From NCBI GenBank assembly GCA_949825025.1, contig OX463780.1, forward strand, positions 43,442,979-43,506,978: DNA of 64,000 nt, given 5' to 3'. The notes beneath the pieces are model-generated. The model was not told the DNA's origin and did no database searches. It saw only the letters and a list, made by a program, of their open reading frames with translations. Of the stretch, positions 1 to 12,135 are shown piece by piece. The translations under genes were made by a program, and so were the position numbers. The DNA is from Siphlonurus alternatus. Taxonomy: Eukaryota > Arthropoda > Insecta > Ephemeroptera > Siphlonuridae. The stretch's first letter is position 1, and each line of letters starts with the position of its first letter.

Positions 1-739
1 AAATTTTTTTCATAATTTTTATGAATGGGATTTTTTTAGCATTGGGCCAGCTGATCCGTATTATCTCTACCTTAATGAGCTTTAATTCTGCTTTACCGAT
101 TTACAGCTCATAATTGCACTCCCCTGACATAGCAGAGAACTCATTGCTGCACATGATCATCATGGTATACAGGCAGATAATTCGAGAGACGATACAACAA
201 CACAAACTCAAAATGTCCACAAATTTTCAGTTTGAATTCTCATGATGAAAATCGAAAAAGGTGATAAGGTAATTAAAAATTTGTAATGAAAAAATTCTTG
301 TAGATCAATGACCAATTTACTATAACCATTGATAAAATAAAAATTTCCATTCAATAAACCAAAACGTATACTGTGTATATATAACTGTATAAATAATATA
401 TTATATATACATTGTATATTATCCATGTGAGTAAATTTTAAAAAAATCTTACCTTTTTCACTGCAGGTGTGCCTTAAAAAGGCATATTATTTTCTATAAT
501 AATTTTTAACCTTAAGTATATAATACTGTTTACTTTTATATATTATAATTTATGAAACACAGAATTATAATAAAATATATTATCTTTCTTATATAGCTCG
601 TATATTACCAGCTTATTCTCTGATTACAACCAATGTGTATATATATGCGAAACATTTACACACAGCCAGTGGTCGGTTTCACGTAAATAATATAATAGAA
701 GTGACTTCCTCTATAAGGTGGCAGTTTGCTATATAAGAA
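1..739. other. AT-rich spacer
   Basis: No gene, RNA or clear repeat is visible. The stretch is dominated by A/T words and short TA runs. Around 49-60 there is a CAGCTGATCCGT word that also ends the foldback element at 38852-39220, but the match is too short to call a copy. Confidence 0.6.
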
Positions 740-900
740 AGAGTAATTACATCCCGCATTATAGGGTTTACCTGAGAGGTCAAGCTAATCGTTCGGGTCC
801 AAAGGGGGGATGGGTGACCGCTATGTAGATGTCAGCTAAGACAATGAAATATGGTGGACACGCGAGTCGCCTCTGTCTTACACACTTTAAATGTTCAAGT
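740..900. other. compositionally balanced block 1
   Basis: This block is clearly richer in G+C than its flanks and has complex sequence (GTTTACCTGAGAGGTCAAGC, then GGTGGACACGCGAGTCGCC). No open frame with coding character was seen. A conserved non-coding or cis-regulatory segment is the natural guess, but that is inference from composition only. Confidence 0.3.
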
Positions 901-1933
901 AATTAATCATATTATATACCAATGACTATAGTCATTTATATTTGTTATTAATTTAATAAGTGGTATATATAATCTTAATTATATACTGGTCAGTTTAAAT
1001 GACGTTTCTAGTTCATTATTAATTGCTTTTTATTTAAAAATGATAGACAGATATATACCCGCATTAAATCATATTAAATTGGTTATTAAATAGCACGTAT
1101 ATAATAACAATTATAATTTTTATTATAGTTTTTAAATTTAATAAAAATGGAATAAATCAAACCAGTTATTATTTTTTTTTTATATAAAATATACCAACAT
1201 TTGTTGTAATTATTATATAAAAATGCAATTAAAACGAAATGAATGTATTTTTTGTTCCAATAATTGACACAATTCCCGAGTTTAAATAAACTTCAATTTT
1301 ATCATTTTACTTTCATGACATCTTTTTGAGGATCAACTCATCTTCTACTGCATCTGATTCCTCTCAAGTGAAAATTATTAGATTTTATTTTGTTTGAAGA
1401 TAAATTATTAATGGAATTATAGTGCTTTGGAGGCAAAAAAAAAAAAAAAAAAAAAATCTAAAATTAAGTCAAAATAAGCAGATAATGTGAGATGAAGATG
1501 CATTTTTTCAACTATCTATATTATAATTATTATATATCTAGGCTCTATTATCTCTGCATGTGCAATGCATGTAATATAATGTGGCAACACACTATATATT
1601 ACAACCTTGCTTAAAATTGTAATTATTTATTATATATAGACATTTTTATTGCACCTCTTGTTCAGGTAAAAATTATTAAAAATTCATTCTCCCCCTTCCA
1701 TACATTTTAAATTTTAAAAAAACTTTCAACAATTAATTTACAAATTAATATTGAATAATATTTGTTAGATATCATATTTAACATCAGTATAACATAAAAT
1801 GTCCTTGTTTGACCCGAATATTCCGTACCCGCATGATGTATAAGTACAATATACTACTATTGTGAAATAATTTGCAATTACCGCGCACAATATGTCACGT
1901 AAGGTTAAGTGAATGTGAGTGAAGTATAGGAGG

Positions 1934-1935
<2 letters not shown>
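901..1935. other. AT-rich spacer with a 23-A run
   Basis: The stretch contains only A/T-rich low-complexity sequence. A run of 23 A lies at 1435-1457; no retroposon body or target-site duplication could be attached to it. Confidence 0.6.

Positions 1936-2001
<66 letters not shown>
1936..2001 (+). repeat. (GA)33 microsatellite
   Basis: An uninterrupted GA dinucleotide array of about 66 bp lies directly after AGGAGGGTA. It is one of eleven long GA/CT tracts in the window. Such tracts can bind GAGA-factor-like proteins in insects; whether this one does is unknown. Confidence 0.98.
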
Positions 2002-2004
<3 letters not shown>

Positions 2005-2384
2005 GCGTGTACACAGTAAAGAGAGGGTTAAAAGCTTTTTTTTCTAACTAACCGCCAATCTATATATATAGACAAGATTGACGGATGATGTTCTATATAG
2101 AATATAATACACAATATACATAAAGATATAGATTACACTTTTAATCCAACACCCTTTTTATATATATATTACATAACATATGTGTGTGCATAATTGACAT
2201 TTTCAAGGAGGTGTTAAAAAAAAAAGTACTAAAAAAAATATATATTGAATTTAATGGATTAGCAAACATTGTAAAACACAAGTGATAACATATGTTATAT
2301 ATTTCAAGTATATCACACCTTTTTTTTTATAATCTCTCAGTTAACTATATGACGTGACTAAGTAAGAGTTCATCAAGATTTTTG
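2002..2384. other. AT-rich spacer
   Basis: The stretch is low-complexity A/T sequence with several A and T runs. No gene or clear element is visible. Confidence 0.55.
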
Positions 2385-2540
2385 TAGAAGGGATGACTTA
2401 ACACCTGTACTGGTGGCGTGTGACTGATGAAGCGAGGGCTGACTTCATCACCTCACAGAAATCTCTCTCTCTCTCTCAACGCCATGCAATGATGATGATG
2501 ATTCACGCCCCATAAGAGACAGATGAAGTCGTGGACATAA
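2385..2540. other. compositionally balanced block 2
   Basis: Complex sequence includes ACACCTGTACTGG, a short (CT)8 tract at 2462-2477 and an ATGATGATGATGATTC run. It has no supported open frame and resembles the other balanced islands spaced through the window. Confidence 0.3.
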
Positions 2541-3364
2541 CAATAATAAATCAAACGTTTTAAACTACAACTATATATACTTCAAATGTTGTTACCTGAG
2601 TTTGTAATTAACAATTTTTAATTAAAGGTATGTATAATTAATAATTATTAATGATTGTATGTAAAGTTATATTATATATTTAATAATAATGTAAATATTA
2701 TTTTATGTTGTTCAATTATATATTTAAATTGTTTAATTGTGATAATTATTAAATCAGTTAAAAATAATTAATTTTTTAATTTAAAATTGATATGTAAAAT
2801 TGCCATATTATATATAATAACATAATTATATATTTAGTATTAAATTCAATTTTTGCAAATTTTTAATTTTTAATTTACGTTAATTTATTTTGTAAATAAT
2901 TTGTTGATTTTTTTTTATTTTTGTGGAAAATGTTTTAGCCACTGCATAGAAAATTTACGATTGTTACTATTAAATGTTAACTTTATGAATATAATACACA
3001 TAACCTAAACATTTATAAGAGCTATGGTTTAAGTTTGAGCCCATACATCTTATTAAAATGAACTTTTATGAGCAATATTAGTCCCTAAATAGCTTCTTCA
3101 TTTCATTTTTATAAAATATATTATAAGCTTTTTAATATGGTTATAAAAATGTAAACACAAAAACAAATTAAAATAATTTTTATGAGCAATAATTGTTAAA
3201 AGTTTTAAAATTTATATTACCAATTAATCAAAAATTTAAATAAAATAAGATTTATTATATTTATTCATTCTTTTAAAAAACTATTTTTTGAGAGTATAAT
3301 TACACAAAATTTTAGTTAGTTAACTTGCAATTTAAGTGCTACATGGCGAGTCAAGTGCGTTGTA
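2541..3364. other. AT-rich spacer
   Basis: Nothing but A/T-rich words is seen here; no repeat boundaries or open frames of note. Confidence 0.6.
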
Positions 3365-3660
3365 ATTGCTCTCGGTGTGGTATGTAAGGGGGAGGGGTTG
3401 GTGTCCCACCTGTGCCCCCCATCCCTCCCCCTTGCCGCCCCCGAGTCAGCAGCAGGCCCCCGTGGTGGCCCCCAGGTGGTACCGAACGCCACGCGGCCTC
3501 CCCGCCTTACAAGCTGGCTTTACTTCCACGCAACATGGCCTCGTCCGCCATTGGCCGCGATGAACCGCCCCGCCCCCAGCCCGCCCCCCGCCCGCCCCCC
3601 GCCGCGCTCGCGTGACAGATGATGGCCTAGCCACGCCCACCCGCGAGCCAACTTCAACTA
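3365..3660. promoter_or_regulatory. CpG island, promoter-like
   Basis: I counted 133 G/C out of 180 bases at 3421-3600 (74%) and about 26 CpG dinucleotides over roughly 225 bp, in an otherwise very AT-rich window. The island has repeated GC boxes (CCGCCCC words at 3567-3600), a CCACGCCCACC KLF/Sp-type word near 3632, an inverted CCAAT word (GCCATTGGCC, about 3547-3556) and YY1/Pho-type GCCAT cores on both strands. An ATG with A at -3 and G at +4 lies at 3535 and opens 26 codons (Ala/Pro-rich, stop at 3613-3615). No TATA box is seen. It could be a TATA-less promoter with an unspliced first exon, a Polycomb-type element, or a conserved enhancer. The open frames here follow from high GC lowering stop-codon frequency. 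Confidence 0.5.
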
Positions 3661-4193
3661 AAAAAAAAAAAATCGAATTAAAAAAAATTATACATATTAC
3701 ATACTCAAACTTCTATCCATTTGTATGTCGTTCATATGAAAATGACGTCATTTGATATTGAACCAGGAGGTGTAATGTAGCATTACCATATATGGAGAAT
3801 ATAACTTTGTAAAAAATTAAGCATGACCGCGTGGAAACGATTCATCAACTTGTCTTGTGATAATGATATCATTTTATTATAGGAAAAGAAATTAATATAT
3901 TAAAAAAATATCATATATTTTAATTGCCTTTATAATGCCTTTCATTGCTTTTATTTAAAGATTAAGACTTTTAAAATATTAATTAAAAATTAAAATTAAT
4001 TATATAAATCATCAGCACCTCAGTAATTCAAAATTCAAAAAGGTTTAGAAAAACAAACTCTCCGCGCACCCTTAGAATGTAGACAACTTTTTCAGCCTCT
4101 GTGCAGTGCGGGTTGCATCTCAACTCCCCATCCAAAATAATGAAACTGAAATTATTTGATAATGACTAATTAAGTGCACTTAAGACTATGCAT
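3661..4193. other. AT-rich spacer with one CRE
   Basis: The spacer contains a perfect TGACGTCA at 3743-3750. Otherwise it is A/T-rich with no visible gene. Confidence 0.55.
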
Positions 4194-4297
4194 AAGATTC
4201 AAAATACATGAATACTATTCTATACCTGAATCAGTATCAAACCATATAAGATTAAAAATACGTGCATAATATTCTACCTGAATCAGTATGAAACCAA
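4194..4297 (+). repeat. degenerate tandem duplication, ~54-bp unit
   Basis: Two successive copies of AAGATT(C/A)AAAATAC...ACCTGAATCAGTAT(C/G)AAACCA start at 4194 and 4248. Differences between the copies include a short deletion, so this is an old local duplication. Confidence 0.75.
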
Positions 4298-5589
4298 GTT
4301 TTTTTGTGAAAACGTCTGAACAATACAAACATAAAATAAAAATTTCTAAAATATTTGGGAATTTTTTAAAAGTTAAATAACTAATTACGATAATGATAGT
4401 AATTTGCGATATGGAAATACATTTTTGAAATTATTTTCATAAACAAAATAATTCAAAAGCATAAAGATAATCTTAGTGATAGTTAAAAACAAAAAAGCTG
4501 CAAGACAACAACAATTTATTATTATAATAATTGAAATGAGTTGGAATTATAATGAGGTCCAACAACAAACTGGTCTGGGGTTGATTACCGAGGGGTTATA
4601 TCAGCCAAGCAGCTCTGCAGATCTGCAGTGAGCAAGCAGAGTCAGCTCGTTACAGCCTCCCTCTCACTATGATAGCTGTCACACGAACACGACTTTGACA
4701 CGAGACTTGACAACCAGCTCGCAATTAAATCTACACTCTACAGATAAAAAAATATACATTACTCAGCTAAAAAAAAAACTTTTTCCCTATCATATATATA
4801 AATTTTGATTACACATTTCTTGCATAGTCAGAATATCACGTTTTTTCTTCAAATATGTCAATGTATATAATATTTATAGAATTTATATAATTCAATACAG
4901 TGCTAAACAGTATACTTCTATGAAAATATAACATAATTGTAATAAAAATAAAATGCAATTTTTCCAATTTGTCAAGACAAATTATTTCCTAATTTACATT
5001 AAAAAATATCAAAATATACAATGTTTTGTGTACATATACCAACTATTATACAATAATAGTGACCAATGCAAATAATGTTTGAATTACGTTGTTATATGTA
5101 TATGAAGGGCATTATTCAAAACATAAAAATGTTATATTTATTATGTATAGTAAAGTAACATGAAAATTGTTGAGAATTAAAATTTTACGTAACTTGACAA
5201 ACCAATTTTTTGACAACTGTTTTTGTATTTAGAAAGAACTAAATACAGGAAATAACATAATAATAATATTTTGATTTTTTTTTTAAATAAATACATGATG
5301 AAATACGTCATTCAACTAAAAATTAAAACGTCGTAATTATATTCAAATTTGCAGTTACAACAAATTTATGTCAAAATATTTCTATAACATTATGACATGT
5401 AAAAACATAATTATTTTAATATTCATTGATGAATAAATAAAATTATTATCAAAAGCTTTATAATTTCTATATGAAAAATTATGGTTCATAACTTTTACAG
5501 AAAAAAAAAACATGCACACAAATTTCTCATTCTCTCTTTGTATTAATCTGGAATGTGAATTAGAATTTCAAATGTGTGTAATATGGATA
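4298..5589. other. AT-rich spacer with balanced block at 4540-4745
   Basis: Positions 4540-4745 are balanced in composition and hold CAGCTCTGCAGATCTGCAG, TGATAGCTGTCA (a TALE-homeodomain-type CTGTCA core) and ACACGAGACTTGACAACC. The rest is A/T-rich with nothing recognised. Confidence 0.4.
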
Positions 5590-5765
5590 TAATTCACGGG
5601 GTACAGGACATACATCTTTTCTCCGGACGGCCCCTGACTGAGGCGCCGTGCTGAGATCTTGATGACGTCACAGGGAGGGGTCCAGGCTGTGAAAGATGCT
5701 GCAAAGCACCTGCTGCTTCAAGCCACCACAGATACACATGAGGTCGCTAAATTCATGGGGGGTAA
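5590..5765. promoter_or_regulatory. balanced block with perfect CRE
   Basis: This G+C-elevated block contains GAGGCGCCGTGCTGAG, a perfect TGACGTCA at 5663-5670 and GCACCTGCTG (E-box). It is proposed as a cis-regulatory segment by inference from motif content and contrast with the flanks. No open frame supports an exon. Confidence 0.3.
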
Positions 5766-6332
5766 CAATTTTACTGCCTTTTAAATGCCTATTCTTATAT
5801 TTTTTTTATAAGGGTGCCATGTTCATATAAAATATATAAATACAAAATACCATCATCTTATAATAATAATAATTCACTATGATAATATTGTGTTGAATAG
5901 AGAGTAGGTCAATTCCATAAACATATATACAACAAAATATAGATAAAACTTAGCAATCTGAATCTCTTTTCAACATTGTGTGAGTTCTTTTTATAAACCT
6001 ACTGTTTTTTTTTCTTTTTTTTTTTAGTTTTGTTATCTATATAGTATATATGGAAAAAAAATGGAAAAAAAATGGAAAAAAGGAGGAAAGCTTAAAAAAA
6101 ATCACAAAGTAAAAAAAGCAATACCCATGAAAAGTCTATATACATACTACAAAAGCCTTTTCTTTTTTTTTTTATCCACTATCTCTTATATACAAGCCCA
6201 TGACTGTCTTCGTTGGGTACAATATAGGCTATATAATAGTGTATGTATAAGTCGTCTTGAAAGAAAAACCATTTTCTAAATTCTAAATATATATAACACT
6301 CACATCTACTTTGTATGTATTACTCGAAGCAA

Positions 6333-6336
<4 letters not shown>
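5766..6336. other. AT-rich spacer
   Basis: The spacer has T runs near 6006-6025 and lysine-coding A runs near 6058-6110 (a spurious Lys-rich frame). No gene is supported. Confidence 0.6.

Positions 6337-6369
<33 letters not shown>
6337..6369 (+). repeat. (GA)16 microsatellite
   Basis: A perfect GA array of 33 bp immediately precedes a balanced block. Confidence 0.97.
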
Positions 6370-6372
<3 letters not shown>

Positions 6373-6563
6373 AAACAAGGCGCCATCTATTTTGTGAAAG
6401 CTTGCTTGCCTGCAGCTTTAATTACTCCAATCTCCACCCTTTTCCATTAATCACGGTCCTCTCTTCTCAGCAAGTGAAGCTGGAGCAAGTACATGCAACT
6501 AAAGGAACAGCAGCAGCTCTAGAAGATACGACCAAGGAACGACGTGCATACACATACATATAA
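6370..6563. other. balanced block with CTCF-like word and acceptor-like site
   Basis: GCGCCATCTA at 6380-6389 resembles the arthropod CTCF core. A pyrimidine tract ending CTCTTCTCAG at 6461-6470 looks like a splice acceptor and is followed by an open frame on the + strand to a TAA at 6561-6563 (30 codons, no ATG). The same frame is open back to 6375. In this composition a 62-codon open frame is not rare, so this is only a weak terminal-exon candidate. Confidence 0.2.
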
Positions 6564-8109
6564 GATGTGTTATATTCCCTAACGTTGTCGTTGCTATAAA
6601 ATATATTATACAGACAGAACAACCAAACTCAAGATACACAAAACATTAATGAGAAATTTTTTTACTTTTTTTTTTTTTACCATCCTTTTCCTTCTATACA
6701 TATATAGTAAACGTGCGAAAACTGTCAAATGATAATGATAAAAAAAGTGTATATATAAAATATATCATGTTCTTTTATATATTGAGAAAAAAAAATTATA
6801 TTTATTTTATATATAATATCATGAAAGTAAACATTAAAATCGAATTTTAATGATGAAGAAAATTGAACTCAAAGATAGGGAGAGTGAAAAAAAAAATGTA
6901 TTATGATTAATAGTCTTTATAAGGTTATAAAAAAAAACTATACAACAGTACAAAACTCAACAACAGCAGTTTATAATATACCTAACTTCTCTATAATATT
7001 TTCATTGAGGAATACGAGGAAAAATATTATAATTAATGATTCAAATGAATTAAGACTGGGTCAAAGAAAAGAACGTTTTCATGGTAAAATGATTATCTAA
7101 ATTTTATTATACCTCGAAGCAACACGAGCCAATATTTATGTGGGAGATGAGTTAACAAAATTTTAAATGTTTTGTCTGTAGAAAAAAGGCGAGTGATAAT
7201 TGATTGAGTCATGCAATGTTTCATTATTTTGAGTTGGATCAAAATATGAACATTTTATCTTTAAAGAAATAATTTAATGAACTAATGATTGATACAATCT
7301 GCGTTAACGATAAAAGCATACAAAATTGTACTGCTATCATATATGTGTCTTTTCTGATAGATCTTTCAACTTGTTTGTGATTATTTATTATTATGATATA
7401 TTTATATTGTTGTACAATCGAAAAATAAAATGATTATGAATTATATATAACACACCACGCACATTATTATCTCTCTTTTTTTAGAGAAATCATACCTATG
7501 ACGTCACGAACTCAAATTTCACATTATACTAAAAGTATACTTCGGAGCATACATAAAATAAATATCTTCAAAATGCAAAATATAAATCAATGAAAACCTA
7601 ACCTCTCTCTCGCAAAATAAATACTTTAAACAAATCCTTATGTAGTATAAATATAAATTTTTATTCCCGCGACCCATTCAATAATAATATATAAATATTT
7701 ATACATATGCAGATCATTGAATAGTGTTCTAACAATATTAAAGTGGAGGTAATGACATTAGTCAGAAAACAACTAAAAATAAAAAGAATTAAATAATATT
7801 GCACCTGATGTTGTTCCAGCCATTTTTCGTATTTTTTAAAGAGTGAATTGCTATTTTTCTTTCTTTATTAATTAATATTAATATTTTAAGTGAACTTTAT
7901 GAGAGTGAGCTTGATTACTTCGATTACTTCCTGGTTTGGTATTTACGCGCGTAACATTAAAAGCAACAATTGGCGGGTAAAAGTAAATTCAAACTTTTCT
8001 TTAATCTCAGGACAAACTTTCTTATTAAAATCATTCACATGTGAGCTTAAAAAGTAAATAAGTAACTGCCATTATGATTTTTTACCTTATTTCATTGATT
8101 TAATTCGTA
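6564..8109. other. AT-rich spacer with one CRE
   Basis: The spacer is mostly A/T-rich. TGACGTCA lies at 7499-7506 and CTTCGATTACTTC near 7919. No gene, RNA or element boundary is visible. Confidence 0.55.
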
Positions 8110-8215
8110 AATCTACAGTAATATGGGACCACAAAAACATCGCGTCAAGACCTCGAGACGGTTGGTGCCAGCCGATGCTGGCCGCCAGAGGCGCTGCGAG
8201 CAGCGCGTTACATTT
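8110..8215. promoter_or_regulatory. balanced block with CTCF-like word
   Basis: On the minus strand the block reads AGCGCCTCTGGCGGCCAG, one base short of the CTCF-type word GCGCCCCCTGGTGGCCA. CAGCGCGTTAC follows. Possible insulator or transcription-factor site; motif similarity only. Confidence 0.2.
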
Positions 8216-9214
8216 TAAATTCTACTTTTCAGCAAATATGTTCGACTTTAAACCCGATTTACTAATTTTTTTTCGTGGGAATACCAAAAAATTATGTGCT
8301 AAAAAGTTTTATTGAGAATCGAAGTGCTTATTTCCATGTTTTATTTAAGCGATTACGAATCGCGTCATTGAGTAAAAAAATACTTTATCTCAAGAAACAT
8401 GGAATTTTCGTGTTGCTGCCATTGCTACCATGTAAAAACAAAGCATTTAAAGATTCAATTTTCTAAATATTTTTCGTGGGTTGGCCCTACAATATTTTAC
8501 AGACTCATTCGTGAGTAATTAAAGAAGGTTTTTCAGTAATAAAAAAACGCAATTACGAAAAACCATTTGGCGTTCACTCTACTTTAAATTAATCATACAC
8601 TTTCAACATTATGTATATAGATCATAAAATATTCAAATATTATACAATTATTGTTATTATTGTAACATGCCTTGAAGATATGACTGCATTTAAAGCAAGC
8701 AGATATATAACACCAACTGTCATATAAATAAGTACAATTGTAAATGAATCAGCTTCTGGGCTCATAACCCTCATCATAATATGTATAGAGAAAAAGAATG
8801 ACGTAGCCTGAGGTAAAACAGATTAATTACTATATAGCCTGGTGGATGGTGCGGGCAGGCAGCTATAGGCGTTGACTTCAGTAGTACCCTAGCTCGTCAA
8901 GAAATTTTGTTTGTATGTTAGCTGTAGGCTCTCTTGACCATTCAAGTAAAGTCAAGCAAAAGCTTTTGACTTTGTTCTTCTTTTCTTTAAAAAAAAAACT
9001 TTTCTTCTATTGTACGAGTCTCATTTACTTTGAAGCTTCATTAAAATATATATTATATGTGAGTATATTACATAAGGTATATATAGAGTACAGAGAAAGA
9101 ACTAGGTGTCTACATCATCAAAAAGTTTGCAGTGTTCTGTATACTACGTGCTCTTGTCACTAAAATATCTCAAGCTTTGAAGTTTATACTATACAATGTG
9201 GTGCTATCATTATT

Positions 9215-9218
<4 letters not shown>
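8216..9218. other. spacer, mildly balanced at 8810-8960
   Basis: No gene was recognised. The 8810-8960 stretch has mixed composition (GGTGGATGGTGCGGGCAGGC) without coding character. Confidence 0.5.

Positions 9219-9253
<35 letters not shown>
9219..9253 (+). repeat. (TC)17 microsatellite
   Basis: A perfect TC array of 35 bp. Frames across it encode meaningless Arg-Glu or Ser-Leu strings. Confidence 0.97.
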
Positions 9254-9256
<3 letters not shown>

Positions 9257-9723
9257 AGGTTCCATCTCTTTCTCTCTTTTATAAGTTATACATTTGTATA
9301 ACAAAAGATACCGCAGTATGACTATGTAGAGGGTCGTCATGATACTGCAGCCGCTTTTCAAGACACAACTTAACGCTTGACTAAATCGAAACACGCAGAA
9401 AAAAATATATATACATGTATATAAAAAAGTGGGAGAGAGAAAAAAATGGTTTAATATTTTTGCCAGTATTGTCCAAGAAATAGCTGAAGGCGACAAGAAA
9501 AGATGATCTTCACTTTAAAAGAGAAACGACATTTTACTTCAAGTCTAAAGAATATAAATTTAAAATGTTTCATATTTAAATTAATATGACACCACTTTAG
9601 GTTTTTATTGCAAAGTAAATCATCAACGAATTAAAATTCAAATTTGTTTAATTAACGAATGAGTTTAAATAACGCATTATAATGTAAAATTGCAGCCAAT
9701 GTCATTCATGTTTTATTGTTGAG
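9254..9723. other. AT-rich spacer
   Basis: Nothing recognised; includes a short purine-rich stretch GGGAGAGAGAAAAAAATGG near 9431. Confidence 0.55.
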
Positions 9724-10050
9724 AATGGAGTATCGACCTCAATTTTTTTTATTGCAGAAATATAGAGCGTTCAAAGTTATGCTACCCTGATTTTTTTCAG
9801 AATTTTTTAGAGCCCTGCAATGAATGTATTTTTAAAAAATTATTGAAAGTCCTTTTTGTGACGTCACGCGGCGGAAAGCCCTATCCCTTTCTTAATTAAG
9901 GAGAGACGCCACGTGACGTCACAAAATGGACTTTCAATAATTTTTTAAAAATACTTCCAGGACTCTAAAAATCTGAAAAAAATCAGGGTAGCATAATTTT
10001 GCACCCTCTATCCATTTCTGCATTAAAAAAATTAAGGTCGATATTCCATT
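9724..10050. mobile_element. 327-bp foldback element, family A copy 1
   Basis: The left arm begins AATGGAGTATCGACCTCAAT and the right end is its near-complement (ATTAAGGTCGATATTCCATT). The arms run about 145 bp each and meet at a short GC-richer core. A perfect TGACGTCA sits in each arm beside the core (9859-9866 and 9914-9921). A subterminal module (GCTACCCTGATTTTTTTCAG, then a T run and GAGCCCTG...) is shared with the elements at 44163 and 44616. There is no coding capacity, so this is a MITE-like non-autonomous element. No clear target-site duplication was found. Confidence 0.85.
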
Positions 10051-10440
10051 GAAAATAGAAAAATATTATGAGCAATTACATCTATACAGTAAAAATGTCA
10101 TGCAATTACCTGTTTGTCTTTATAGGACACGAGATATACTGGGTGGCATTTTTAAACCTCCAAAATTGCAATCTGATCGCTTTGTCTCAAGAAACTGCAA
10201 TTTGGCAAATCAAGCAACGTTAAGGTTTGAACTGGCTCAAAGAGTACTAGAACTGGTGTACTCTAACAAGTTATTGATTAACGTTAAAAACTACTACAGA
10301 AAATTTTATATTAAGATATATTGTATGTGCTTTCAGGGGGAATAATATTTTTCATTCTGATCAGAATAATCATTAATAAAGCATAACATAAATTTCTTCA
10401 TCTCAATAATGATATGTACATTTATGACAGCTTGATCTTT
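10051..10440 (+). other. 98-codon open frame abutting foldback; possible exon
   Basis: A + strand frame is open from about 10049 to a stop at 10343-10345, beginning inside the end of the foldback element without an ATG. Its translation has mixed composition, including DILGGIFKPPKLQSDRF, and is less simple than the other spurious frames here. Within it, a pyrimidine-rich stretch ends in TATAG at 10121-10125 (acceptor-like), and an AAG|GTTTGA donor-like site lies at 10222-10230, bounding 99 nt. I recognise no family. Chance is the default explanation; a small exon or a decayed coding relic is the alternative. Confidence 0.15.
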
Positions 10441-10575
10441 ATGTCACCCCAGCCTATAAAGAGCACCCCAGATGTGGGGTCTGACCTTCCCCTGGGGGGC
10501 ACGCAACCCCACACACTTGAGTGCTTGCCACGTTGACTGCCACGCGGGATCATCGCTATGACACCACATGGAAAT
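10441..10575. other. balanced block with short CCCCA hairpin
   Basis: ACCCCAGATGTGGGGT at 10465-10480 is a perfect 6-bp stem with a 4-base loop. CACCCCAG words recur at 10445 and 10464, with a CCTGGGG complement near 10491. No RNA family fits. Confidence 0.35.
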
Positions 10576-11925
10576 AAAATTACTATTATCCCTTCATGAA
10601 TAACATTACGTTATTGTTATCAAATATAATACATATTAATCTGACAGGTGAAACTTTGGAATCCCCACATATTATGTATTTTTTATTGTTAACTATTAAA
10701 AAATATTGTACACCGGGTCAAATTATTATACTTGTGAGTGACATTTTTAATATTTTATGTTGAAAAAATTGTATAATAATATCTGACAAATTTGTGCTCA
10801 TTTTAATTTAAATGTTTTTAGAAGTATATATGTAATTTTTCTAACTGAAACCACAAATGGTTGCACAAAGATGATTCATTGCTGAGAGGGGGAAAAAAAA
10901 AGAGCAAGCAAAAATTTTTACTGTCTCATTTCTCATTACGTTTAATTCCTGGTTCAATTGTTCAGGATATTATACTGACGCTTTTATTAGAATTTTTCCC
11001 TGCTTTACGAGAAAATTGTATCAAGAGAGAGAAAGAGCAAGCATTATTTGGAATTCAAAGCTTCCTCCACCCTTAATTCTCCTCCCCCTTATATGTGACT
11101 TGTGTTATATGTTGAAGGGAGTATATATATAGTAGCATATATATAGGGTGAATATTGAATATGTGAATTCCTTATATTATACTATAGAAAGCATTACAGT
11201 AATGTTTATTGCAAATTGGAGACAGAAACACTCTGTGATTTTGAGATCGCTTTTTGTTGTATTGAATAGTACGAGACACTAATTGATTCAAACATTGTAC
11301 AGTTAGTGACATAAGTAATGTGATATATTTTATATTGAATACTTTTGAAATTAACACAGGGTACATTAAATTTGTTCCTTTTTCTTGATATGCTTATTGC
11401 ATAAAAAATGTATCCAGCGCAGAATAAAATAATCAATTCCTTTAAACGAATTATAAATTCCATTAAATCCCTATCAAAAACAAATAATATTCACATTATA
11501 CAGAAGAATTTCCTTTAAAAAATTGGTATGCCGAGAAAATTTAGCTATGCAATGACGCACAGACGACATTTTTATATTTAGTTTAAAGTAATAAATAGTC
11601 TTTAACTATGATAATATATTTTGATTAAAATATATTTATAGTATAATTTTATAAAAGTTTGTGTACTATTAATAATAATCTTAACTCATAAAAATTTTAC
11701 GACAAAACTCAAGTAGCTTGATGAAATGTGTATATTAAATATAAATTATATGTATAACGTATGTGTACAGTAAAAGTTCAAATCTATAAAAAGGTCTATT
11801 AATATTTTAAAATTAGTTCCATGCTTATGCTTGTTGAGAGAATAATTCATAGCAGTAATATAGAGTTCGTAAAATAGGGGGATGAGAAAAAAAAAAAAAA
11901 AAAAGAAAAAAAGACAGTGTAGTCT
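10576..11925. other. AT-rich spacer
   Basis: No gene or clear element is visible. An A-rich run lies at 11886-11911. Confidence 0.6.
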
Positions 11926-12135
11926 CAACCCGGTGCCGCGCTACGCAACAAGAAAAGGAAATGCTTTAATTGGCGGTCTAGTACTGAAATGTGACACCCC
12001 CATCCCCTTGTCGCTTGTGTCGCGTCCCGTCCATCATCTGCTCCCCATCTAGACTTTCAACGCTTTCAGACACACCAAACCACATCTTGGTAGAAAGAAA
12101 GGGGTTGTTTGTCTGGCCGGGGGTTTAATAACAGC
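11926..12135. other. balanced block
   Basis: Complex G+C-elevated sequence (CAACCCGGTGCCGCGCTACG, then TGTCGCGTCCCGTCCATCAT). No open frame of note; same type as the other islands. Confidence 0.3.

Noticed and set aside
1435..1457. A23 run (also A26 at 52997-53022) as a retroposon poly(A) tail
   Set aside because: No SINE/LINE body, pol III boxes or target-site duplication could be recognised upstream.
6375..6563. 62-codon open frame with acceptor-like CTCTTCTCAG
   Set aside because: No ATG, no donor partner in the window, and this length is not rare in a balanced block.
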